DNA of 64,000 nucleotides from the NCBI GenBank assembly GCA_963804245.1, contig CAWDPQ010000010.1, forward strand, positions 289,274 to 353,273. The letters are read 5' to 3'. The notes beneath the pieces are model-generated. The model had not been told where the DNA came from. It saw only the letters and a program-made list of their open reading frames with translations, and searched no databases. This document shows, piece after piece, positions 57,456 to 64,000 of the stretch. The first letter of the stretch is position 1, and each line of letters starts with the position of its first letter. This DNA comes from CAWDPQ01 sp963804245. Lineage in GTDB: Bacteria; Acidobacteriota; Vicinamibacteria; Vicinamibacterales; 2-12-FULL-66-21. The translations under genes and the position numbers were made by a program.

Positions 57456-58658
57456 GTGGGCAGCGACGAATCACCGACCATCAAGGAGTTGAAGCAGCGA
57501 CTCCTGACCTTCATGGACGACCACGTCTACCCGAACGAGTCGACGTTTCGATCGCAGATCGCCGAAGGCGATCGGTGGCAGCCCACGCGAATCGTGGAAG
57601 AGCTCAAGCTGAAGGCGCGTGCGGCTGGATTGTGGAATCTCTTTCTGCCGCGGAGCGAGTACGGCGCCGGGCTGACCAACACCGAGTACGCACCGCTCTG
57701 CGAGATCATGGGACGGTCGCCCGGCTTCGCGCCCGAGATTTTCAATTGCTCGGCACCCGACACGGGAAACATGGAGGTCCTCGTTCGCTACGGCACGGCC
57801 GAGCAGAAGCGCCAGTGGCTCGAGCCGCTCCTCGCCGGCGAGATTCGGTCTTGCTTTGCCATGACCGAACCGGACGTCGCATCGTCTGACGCGACCAACA
57901 TCCGGTCGCAGATCGTGCGAGAGAGTGACGACTATGTGATCAACGGACGCAAGTGGTGGATCTCAGGCGCCGGCGATCCGCGCTGCCGCGTCGCGATTTT
58001 CATGGGAGAGAGCAGCCCGGCCGCACCGAAGCATCAGCGCCAGTCGATGATCCTCGTGCCGCTCGATGCACCGGGCGTCACCATCAAGCGCATGCTTTCC
58101 GTTTTTGGATACGACGATGCACCGCACGGGCATGCGGAGATCGAGTTCAGAGACGTGCGAGTGCCGACGGCGAACATGCTGCTCGGTGAAGGGCGCGGCT
58201 TCGAGATCGCCCAGGGACGCCTGGGGCCGGGCCGGATCCATCACTGCATGCGGCTCGTCGGGATCGCCGAACGCGCGCTGGGACAGATGTGTTGCCGGGT
58301 GAAATCGCGCGTGGCGTTTGGCAAGCCACTGGCGGAGCAGGGCACCATCCGCGCCGATATCGCGAAGTCACGCATCGAGATCGATCAGGCACGGCTGTTG
58401 ACGCTGCGCGCCGCGCAGCTCATGGACACGGTTGGCAACAAAGCCGCGCGCTCGGAGATCGCGCAGATCAAGGTCGTGGCGCCACGGATGGCCCTTGCCG
58501 TCCTCGATCGTGCGATCCAGGCGCACGGCGGCGGCGGTGTGAGCGACGATTTCTTTCTCGCCCAGGCGTGGGCGCACGCGCGGACGCTACGTCTTGCCGA
58601 TGGTCCGGACGAAGTGCATCTCGAGGCGATCGCGAAAATCGAGCTGAATCGCGTCTAG
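57456..58658 (+). CDS. Acyl-CoA dehydrogenase, ACAD10/11-type
   Basis: A 400-residue FAD-dependent enzyme matching the dehydrogenase domain of animal ACAD10/11. Landmarks are SCFAMTEPDVASSDATNI (FAD/substrate loop), INGRKWWISGAGDPRC, RLGPGRIHHCMRLVGIAERA, and LRLADGPDEVHLEAIAKIEL, where ordinary ACADs have a different loop. The pair of a split kinase gene and this gene suggests the 4-hydroxyacyl-CoA route, in which the kinase phosphorylates and this enzyme eliminates phosphate. The frame is open to 57384, but that part lies in a repeat; GTG 57456 is the best start, without a strong ribosome site. Its stop shares CTAG with the convergent ligase stop. Confidence 0.92.
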   Translation: MGSDESPTIKELKQRLLTFMDDHVYPNESTFRSQIAEGDRWQPTRIVEELKLKARAAGLWNLFLPRSEYGAGLTNTEYAPLCEIMGRSPGFAPEIFNCSAPDTGNMEVLVRYGTAEQKRQWLEPLLAGEIRSCFAMTEPDVASSDATNIRSQIVRESDDYVINGRKWWISGAGDPRCRVAIFMGESSPAAPKHQRQSMILVPLDAPGVTIKRMLSVFGYDDAPHGHAEIEFRDVRVPTANMLLGEGRGFEIAQGRLGPGRIHHCMRLVGIAERALGQMCCRVKSRVAFGKPLAEQGTIRADIAKSRIEIDQARLLTLRAAQLMDTVGNKAARSEIAQIKVVAPRMALAVLDRAIQAHGGGGVSDDFFLAQAWAHARTLRLADGPDEVHLEAIAKIELNRV

Positions 58659-60322
58659 CCCGTCGCCTTCGCCGCGACCTCGTCCCGCAGCATCCGATAG
58701 AGCACTTTTCCGACCGCGCTCTGCGGCAGCGATTCACGCAGCTCGATCTCGTGCGGCACCTTGTAGGCGGCAAGACTGGTCCGGCAGTGCGCTTTCAATT
58801 CTTCAATCGAAACACTCGGCTCGCGCGGAATGATGCAGGCTTTGACGGCCTCTCCGTGATAGGCATCCGGCACGCCGATGACTGCGACCATGCGAACCGC
58901 GGGATGCGCGTAGAGCACGCTTTCGACCTCGGACGGATACACGTTGAAGCCGTCGACGATGATGATGTCTTTCTTGCGCTGCACGATATACGTGTAGCCA
59001 TCCTCGTCCATCGTGGCGATGTCACCGGTGTGGAACCACACCTTGCCGTCGATGTCACGGCGCAGGACATCGGCTGATTCCTTGGGTTGATTCCAATAGC
59101 CCTTCATCACCTGCGGACCGGAGATGCACAACTCACCAGGCTCGCCGATGGCCATCTCCGTCGTGCCTGCCTCGACGTCGACGATCTTGATGTCGGTGTC
59201 CGGCAGCGGCAGACCGATGCTGCCGAACTTCCGCCGTGCCAGCTGCGGCGTGGAGTGCGTGACGGGCGAGGTCTCCGACAGTCCATATCCTTCGTACAAC
59301 GGCCGGCCAATACGACGCTCGAACTCCTTCATCACTTCGACCGAACACGGCGCGCCGCCGCTGTTGAACGTGGACACCAGATGGAGGTTGAACTCCTTGA
59401 CCTTCGGATGGGCGAGCAGCGACACGAACACGGTAGGCACGGCAGGGAAGTAGGTCGGTCGGAAATCGCGAATGGCGTTGAGCACCTGTTCCACGTCGTA
59501 CTTCGGGATGATGATCTGCAGGCCGCCCACCCAGATGCCGCACATCATGCCGACGGTGAACGCGTAGATGTGGAAGTACGGAATCACCATCAGGTAGCGG
59601 CCCTGACCGCGATGGTAGGTCCGATAGTGCCAGGTCTCGGTCTGCACGACGTTGGCGAAGATGTTGCCGTGCGTCAACATCGCCCCCTTCGGAGTTCCCG
59701 TCGTGCCGCCCGTGTACTGCAGCACGGCCAGATCGTCGGGTCCGATGTCGACCAGCGGCAGCTCCGGTCGATCGTCACCGCCGGTCATCGCGCTGAGCGC
59801 CAGAGTGTCAACCACACTCGGCGGTGGCGCTGCTGCCGCGGAATACTCTGCCAACGACGTGATGACGATGTGCTCGATGCTGGTGCCCGTGCGGATGCCG
59901 AGCGCCAGCGGTGCCAGCTGGTCGAGCGTAATCAGGATCCGGATCCCCGAACTGGTCGCGACACTGAGCACTTCACGCGGTGTGTAGATGGGGTTGATGT
60001 TGACGACGACTGCGCCGAGTCGCAGGGTGGCGAACGTGGCGATGATGTACTGCGGGCAATTCGGCAGCATGATGCCGACGCGATCGCCCTTCGCAATCCC
60101 CAGCCGCAGCAACGCGGCCGCCAGCCGCTCGGTGCGTGTCCTGATCTCCGCGAACGACAGCGTCGCGCCGAGAAACGCCGTGGCCGGCGCCTCCGGCATC
60201 TCGGCCGCGGTCGTGGACAGGATTTCATACAGCGGCCGGGCCGGGTAGGTCAGGTGCGGGGGAATCCAGTAGTCGTAGTGCTTCAACCACGGGCGTGTTG
60301 CATATACGGATTGACTGTTCAT
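58655..60322 (-). CDS. Long-chain fatty-acid--CoA ligase
   Basis: A 555-residue AMP-forming acyl-CoA synthetase activating fatty acids to CoA esters. The P-loop is YTGGTTGTPKGAMLTHGN, the A-site is YEGYGLSETSPVTHSTP, and TGDIATMDEDGYTYIVQRKK with DIIIVDGFNVYPSEVE includes the hinge. NIFANVVQTETWHY is typical of FadD. The C-terminal catalytic Lys lies in LPQSAVGKVLYRML. The frame runs further upstream through a low-complexity repeat; ATG 60322 opens the family N terminus (MNSQSVYATRPWLKHYDYWI). It stands between the dehydrogenase and an SDR, all parts of fatty-acid degradation. Confidence 0.94.
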   Translation of the reverse strand: MNSQSVYATRPWLKHYDYWIPPHLTYPARPLYEILSTTAAEMPEAPATAFLGATLSFAEIRTRTERLAAALLRLGIAKGDRVGIMLPNCPQYIIATFATLRLGAVVVNINPIYTPREVLSVATSSGIRILITLDQLAPLALGIRTGTSIEHIVITSLAEYSAAAAPPPSVVDTLALSAMTGGDDRPELPLVDIGPDDLAVLQYTGGTTGTPKGAMLTHGNIFANVVQTETWHYRTYHRGQGRYLMVIPYFHIYAFTVGMMCGIWVGGLQIIIPKYDVEQVLNAIRDFRPTYFPAVPTVFVSLLAHPKVKEFNLHLVSTFNSGGAPCSVEVMKEFERRIGRPLYEGYGLSETSPVTHSTPQLARRKFGSIGLPLPDTDIKIVDVEAGTTEMAIGEPGELCISGPQVMKGYWNQPKESADVLRRDIDGKVWFHTGDIATMDEDGYTYIVQRKKDIIIVDGFNVYPSEVESVLYAHPAVRMVAVIGVPDAYHGEAVKACIIPREPSVSIEELKAHCRTSLAAYKVPHEIELRESLPQSAVGKVLYRMLRDEVAAKATG

Positions 60323-60413
60323 TCCAGCTCCAGCTCCGGCACGCTCGTGCCGAGCTCCCCGAGCTCCCGCAGCTCCAGCTCCCCAGTTCCCCAGTTCCCC
60401 AGTTCCTCCAGTT
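60323..60413. repeat. AGCTCC/CAGTTCC minisatellite
   Basis: Units CCAGCTC, CGAGCTCC and CCCAGTT are repeated across the 91-base gap between the ligase and the SDR gene. It is the same low-complexity family as 408-478 and the arms at 34187-34272. Confidence 0.7.
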
Positions 60414-61193
60414 CTAATGCCCCGCAATGGTCCGTCCGCCATCAACAACGATGACCTGACCCGTGATGTAGTTGGACGCATCAGCGGCGAGAAAGACGGC
60501 GACGCCCTTCAGTTCGCCGGCGGCGCCGACGCGCGGGATGGGAGACGACGCTTTGATCGACGGCTCGGCGAGCGGGATTGCCGGGTCGGCGAGACGCGAG
60601 TGGAAGAAGCCTGGCGCGATCGCGTTGACGCGAATGCCCTGACGTCCCCACGACGCCGCCAGTTCACGCGTCAGACCCATCAATCCCGCTTTCGTCGCGG
60701 CGTAGCCGGCGTAGTGCGGACCGCGCACCGACGAGTTCAACCCGGCAATCGACGCGACGTTGATGATGCGACCGTACTCGCGCTTCAACATTTCGCGGCC
60801 TGCCGCCTGCGAAAACAGAAATGCGCCCGTGAGGTTGACATCGACGACCTTCTGCCATTTGTCGAGCGGCATGTCCTCGGGACGTTCGCCCCAGGTGACA
60901 CCGGCGTTGTTGATGAGGATGTCCACTTGACCGTACGCCTTGACCGTCGCATCGACGACCGCCTGGACGTCCGCGGGTTTGGCGACGTCAGCCAGGACGC
61001 CTTCGACGCGGAACCCGGCATGGCGAAACTTGTCGACGGTCGGCGCCAGCCATTCCTGACGCCGGGCGCAGAGCATGAGCGCGGCTCCAGCCTCGGCGAG
61101 ACCTTCCGCCATCTCCTCGCCCAGGCCTCGCGAACCGCCGGTCACAATTGCCACGCGTCCTGAAAGATCGAACAAATCCCGGATTGAGGGCAT
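60414..61193 (-). CDS. Short-chain dehydrogenase/reductase
   Basis: A 259-residue classical SDR using NAD(P). The cofactor motif is VTGGSRGLGEEMA (T-G-x-x-x-G-x-G), with NNAGVTWGER, catalytic Ser in NVASIAGLNSSV, Tyr-Lys in YAATKAGL and the PGFF tail. Many such genes near acyl-CoA genes encode 3-hydroxyacyl-CoA or gluconate-5-dehydrogenase-like enzymes; the sequence resembles the latter type but context favours an acyl substrate. ATG 61193 is chosen over codons upstream. The next gene upstream is the divergent acyl-CoA dehydrogenase, separated by a GAAGAAG repeat. Confidence 0.9.
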   Translation of the reverse strand: MPSIRDLFDLSGRVAIVTGGSRGLGEEMAEGLAEAGAALMLCARRQEWLAPTVDKFRHAGFRVEGVLADVAKPADVQAVVDATVKAYGQVDILINNAGVTWGERPEDMPLDKWQKVVDVNLTGAFLFSQAAGREMLKREYGRIINVASIAGLNSSVRGPHYAGYAATKAGLMGLTRELAASWGRQGIRVNAIAPGFFHSRLADPAIPLAEPSIKASSPIPRVGAAGELKGVAVFLAADASNYITGQVIVVDGGRTIAGH

Positions 61194-61208
61194 GCGTGCC
61201 CGCTTATA

Positions 61209-61243
61209 CACAAGGAAGAAGGAAGAAGGAAGAAGGAAACGGT
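61209..61243. repeat. GGAAGAA tandem repeat in a divergent leader
   Basis: About five GGAAGAA units occupy the 87-base gap between the SDR gene and the divergent acyl-CoA dehydrogenase gene. They are purine-rich on the plus strand. A separate GGAGGG precedes the dehydrogenase GTG. Confidence 0.6.
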
Positions 61244-61280
61244 AGAAGCGAAAGAATAATGATGTTTACAGGAGGGACAT

Positions 61281-63023
61281 GTGCCGCAAGTCCGGGAAGT
61301 AAACGGTGGAGGAGCGTTTCTGACACGTCCGCTCGACCCGGACGATCTTTTCACTCGCGACGAGCTGAGCGGCGAGCAGCTGCTGTTTGGACAGACGGCG
61401 GCGGAGTTCATGCGGAAGGAGGTGCTGCCGCACGAGCACCGTCTGTACGCGCACGACTGGGTGTTCACGCGCGAGTTGTTGAAGAAAGCGGCAGACCTCG
61501 ATCTGTTGCGTCTCGAGATTCCCGAGACCTACGGTGGTCTCGGGCTGGACAAGGTCAGCGCGGCCTACGTCTTCGAGCACATCTCGCTCAATCCGTCGTT
61601 TGGTGGCTCAATCGGCACGCACACGTCGATTGGCACCCTGCCGATCGTCTACTTCGGCACCGACGAGCAGAAGGCGCGGTATCTGCCCCGGCTGGCGAGC
61701 GGGGAGTGGATCGGCGCCTATGCCTTGACCGAGCCCCATTCCGGCTCGGATGCGCTGTCGGCGAAAACAACGGCGCGATTGTCGGCGGATGGCCGGCACT
61801 ACGTGCTGAACGGCCAGAAGGCGTGGATTACCAACGGCGGGTTCGCGGATGTCTTCACCGTCTTTGCCAAGGTCGACGGCGAAAAGTTCACTGCCTTCAT
61901 CGTCGAGCGTGGCATGGGCGTGCTGAGTGGCGCCGACGAGAAGAAGCTCGGACTGGACGGGTCGTCGACGACCGTGCTGATGCTCGACAACGTCCATGTA
62001 CCGGTCGAGAACGTCCTCGGCACGATCGGCGAGGGCCACAAGGTGGCGTTCAACATCCTCAACCTCGGCCGCGTGAAGCTCGGCACGCGCAACATCTCCG
62101 GCGTGCGGCACGCGCTCGATCAGTCGATCGCATACGCCAGGGAACGGCGGCAATTCGGGAAACGGATCTGCGAGTTCGGGCTGGTCAAGCGCAAGCTGGC
62201 CGAGATGAGCGTTCAGTGCTTCGTTGGCGAAGCGATGGTGTACCGCGCGATTGGCGACGTCGATGGCGCGCTGCAGGGCGTCGATTCCGCCGACAGCGCA
62301 CGCGTGTTGAAGGCGATCGAGAACTTCGCCGTCGAATGCTCCATCAACAAGGTGTGGAGCAGCGAGGCGCTCGCGTATGCGGTCGACGAGGCGGTGCAGG
62401 TGTTCGGCGGCAATGGCTATTCGCGCGAGTTTCCCGTCGAGCGCGCGTATCGCGACGCGCGTATCACCCGCATCTACGAAGGGACCAACGAGATCAATCG
62501 TCTCATCATTGCCACGCGGCTGCTGAAGAACACGGAGTTCTTATTAAAAGAGGCAGACTCCCGCCGTGAAGGGCGGGCCTCCGTCGAGGGTTCGACGCTC
62601 GCGGCCGAGCACGATCTGCTCGGCCGCAGCAAGCGGCTGGCCATTGCCGCGCTGAGTGCCGTATCGCAGGCCTACGGACAGGCGGCGCGTGAGGAGCAGG
62701 AGCTCCTCGCGCACATCGCGAACATCGTCATCGAGATTTACGCCACTGAGAGCGCGGTCGCACGCGCTGAAAAACTCTCGCGACGGAACAGCGAGAGCGG
62801 CGAGCTGGCGGCGGATGTCGTTCGCATCTACGCCGGCGATGCCGCGGATCGCATCGCGCACGACGCCAAGCAGATCGTCAACGCGATGGCCACGCGTGTC
62901 GATCGAAACGAAGCGCTCGACGAGGCCCGGACTGCTGTTCTCGAACACAAAGGGATCGACGCGGTTGCGGCCCGACGTCGCATCGGTGACGCCGCAATCC
63001 AGGCAGGTCGCTACCCGTTCTAG
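61281..63023 (+). CDS. Acyl-CoA dehydrogenase, VLCAD/ACAD9-like with C-terminal extension
   Basis: A 580-residue FAD enzyme for the first step of beta-oxidation. It has GAYALTEPHSGSDALSAKT, LNGQKAWITNGGFADVFTVF, and the catalytic Glu in RIYEGTNEINRLI (residue ~405). An additional ~150-residue helical part follows, as in VLCAD/ACAD9-type enzymes that bind membranes as dimers. Between the two parts, residues ~427-434 (DSRREGRA) are encoded by a REP-like palindrome at 62560-62577. The start is GTG 61281 after GGAGGG; an ATG two bases earlier is out of frame. The frame is intact. Confidence 0.94.
   Translation: MPQVREVNGGGAFLTRPLDPDDLFTRDELSGEQLLFGQTAAEFMRKEVLPHEHRLYAHDWVFTRELLKKAADLDLLRLEIPETYGGLGLDKVSAAYVFEHISLNPSFGGSIGTHTSIGTLPIVYFGTDEQKARYLPRLASGEWIGAYALTEPHSGSDALSAKTTARLSADGRHYVLNGQKAWITNGGFADVFTVFAKVDGEKFTAFIVERGMGVLSGADEKKLGLDGSSTTVLMLDNVHVPVENVLGTIGEGHKVAFNILNLGRVKLGTRNISGVRHALDQSIAYARERRQFGKRICEFGLVKRKLAEMSVQCFVGEAMVYRAIGDVDGALQGVDSADSARVLKAIENFAVECSINKVWSSEALAYAVDEAVQVFGGNGYSREFPVERAYRDARITRIYEGTNEINRLIIATRLLKNTEFLLKEADSRREGRASVEGSTLAAEHDLLGRSKRLAIAALSAVSQAYGQAAREEQELLAHIANIVIEIYATESAVARAEKLSRRNSESGELAADVVRIYAGDAADRIAHDAKQIVNAMATRVDRNEALDEARTAVLEHKGIDAVAARRRIGDAAIQAGRYPF
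62556..62582 (-). repeat. REP-like stem-loop inside a coding sequence
   Basis: CCCGCC (62560-62565), loop GTGAA and GGGCGGG (62571-62577) match the family at 10764, 16423 and 40614, read on the opposite strand. It lies in frame in the linker of the acyl-CoA dehydrogenase. Confidence 0.55.
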
Positions 63024-63030
63024 GGCAACA

Positions 63031-64000
63031 CTAGCGCGGGACTGCGTTCTTCTTGATGTACTCCTCCACACGATTCTGCGACGGGCCGATATAGTGGAAT
63101 TGTTCGGCGTAGGTGAGCCCGTGGCGCTGGCCGTTTATCTTGTCCTGCTGCAGGACGAACTCGCGAATGTAGTTGCGATTCGCGGAGGTGTCGTCCGCGC
63201 CGAGGAGCGGCAGACGCTGGCCCTGCGCATCCAGTCGTGCACGTAGCCGCTGGCCGGTCTCGCCAGCGGGTCCCTGTGCTTTGTTCTCCAGGTTCAGATC
63301 GATCTTGCGCTCGACCCACGGCGCAATGTCCACGACACGATTCACGCGCTGCTGGAATCGCGCGAAGTAATACTTTTCCTTGACCGAGTACGGCGACAGA
63401 CCGGCGGCGAAATGTTCCGGGTAATCCTTGGCGCCACCGGCCATCCAGGAAGCCGCCTCGACGCAGGCACTCGTGACGTAGTGATCGGGATTCTCTTCGT
63501 ACGCCCCCCACGGATCGTAGGTGACGACGATGTCCGCCTTCAGGAGGCGGAACAGGAAGATGAAACGGGCGCGCAGCTCCGACCGCGCGATGTTGTCCAT
63601 CATGTGGTTGTTGTAGTTGAGGTCGAAGGTGCGCTCGACGCCGAGCACCTTGGTGACGGCCGTCATGTCGCGCGCATTGGCCGAGACGGTCTCCGCGTAC
63701 GACCCAGGGCCCGCCATGTCGTCATTGGTGACGCGAATCAGATACCCCTTGGCGCCCTCGTCCATCAGCTTGAAGACAGTGCCCGCGGCAAAGAGCGGAA
63801 TGTCGTCCGAGTGCGGCTGGATGGCCACGACCACCTGACCTTCACGCGGCTTTCCGTTCCGCGGCCGCTCGATCACCAGCGGTTCGTGAGCGTCGAACTG
63901 TTGCAGCGACGGTGATGGTGATTGTTGTGCGGTCTGGCGCGCCGGCCACGCGACGGGCAAACCAGCGGCGAGAGTGGTCTGGAGGAAAGTTCGTCGGTTC
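63031..64000 (-). CDS. PIG-L family deacetylase, Tat-exported (5' end beyond window)
   Basis: A zinc-dependent LmbE-like N-acetyl hydrolase; the metal site reads IQPHSDDIPLFAAGT (usually H-P-H-x-D-D, here Q-P-H-S-D-D), with DHYVTSACVEAA supplying a further His. Read to the window edge, the N terminus contains NRRTFLQTTLAAGLPVA, a twin-arginine signal, so the enzyme is probably folded before export. The start codon is outside the window. The C terminus ends KKNAVPR. It is convergent with the acyl-CoA dehydrogenase, 7 bases away. Substrate unknown; relatives act on N-acetylglucosamine-type compounds. Confidence 0.88.
   Translation of the reverse strand, partial: NRRTFLQTTLAAGLPVAWPARQTAQQSPSPSLQQFDAHEPLVIERPRNGKPREGQVVVAIQPHSDDIPLFAAGTVFKLMDEGAKGYLIRVTNDDMAGPGSYAETVSANARDMTAVTKVLGVERTFDLNYNNHMMDNIARSELRARFIFLFRLLKADIVVTYDPWGAYEENPDHYVTSACVEAASWMAGGAKDYPEHFAAGLSPYSVKEKYYFARFQQRVNRVVDIAPWVERKIDLNLENKAQGPAGETGQRLRARLDAQGQRLPLLGADDTSANRNYIREFVLQQDKINGQRHGLTYAEQFHYIGPSQNRVEEYIKKNAVPR

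Noticed and set aside
1..64000. tRNA, rRNA, transposase or prophage genes
   Set aside because: None was seen when reading both strands; a covariance-model search was not possible here.

Overview
This 64 kb window is GC-rich (roughly two-thirds G+C by eye), densely coded DNA that looks like Acidobacteriota, most likely a soil lineage near Vicinamibacterales. This is an inference from gene content: four Oar-type TonB-dependent receptors with an N-terminal carboxypeptidase-regulatory domain, two receptor-type Ser/Thr kinases (one with TPRs), an ADOP-type MacB/FtsX permease, a tricorn-like protease, an S9 peptidase and a C-terminal piece of a DUF1111 di-haem oxidoreductase. I saw no rRNA, tRNA, CRISPR array, transposase or phage gene.

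Layout. 0-6.3 kb: small unknown proteins, a glutaredoxin-DUF2892 fusion translationally coupled to glycogen branching enzyme, a 47-residue basic protein, an ABC-F ATPase and an EVE protein. 6.3-16.4 kb: a kinase-TPR protein, a uracil-DNA-glycosylase-like protein, an aldehyde dehydrogenase, a second kinase coupled to an outer-membrane protein, and an S9 peptidase. 16.5-23.3 kb: a TonB receptor and a tricorn-like protease. 23.3-37.7 kb: a sugar island with GH42 beta-galactosidase, galE, a DeoR regulator, two TonB receptors in tandem, galT, an inositol-monophosphatase-like protein and a GHMP sugar kinase. 37.9-53.6 kb: a methyltransferase, a phosphatase/phosphodiesterase-type protein, a sialidase-fold protein, a PAP2 membrane protein, a TonB receptor behind a Cys/His-rich exported protein, a PPOX protein, an ADOP permease, a vanadium-haloperoxidase-like protein and an LIC_10091-type protein. 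53.6-63 kb: an acyl-CoA cluster (APH-type kinase, MaoC hydratase, FadB-like enzyme, two acyl-CoA dehydrogenases, acyl-CoA ligase, SDR). The window ends inside a Tat-exported PIG-L deacetylase.

Two gene sets form readable systems. The sugar island has the parts to import a galactoside, hydrolyse it and process the sugar by a Leloir-like route, but its kinase resembles plant L-arabinokinase rather than classical GalK, and an IMPase-like gene sits between galT and the kinase. In the acyl-CoA cluster, the phosphotransferase and one dehydrogenase match the two halves of the animal ACAD10/ACAD11 proteins, suggesting 4-hydroxyacyl-CoA degradation next to ordinary beta-oxidation.

A caution for every reader: about sixteen genes between 7.3 and 51.6 kb carry one or more single-base frame shifts, while both sides stay well conserved. 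Each such gene is annotated once across its full reconstructed length and the shift is stated. Sequencing or assembly error is the simplest explanation. Intergenic spaces carry several dispersed repeat families, including stem-loops placed just after stop codons and a long GC-rich palindromic element.
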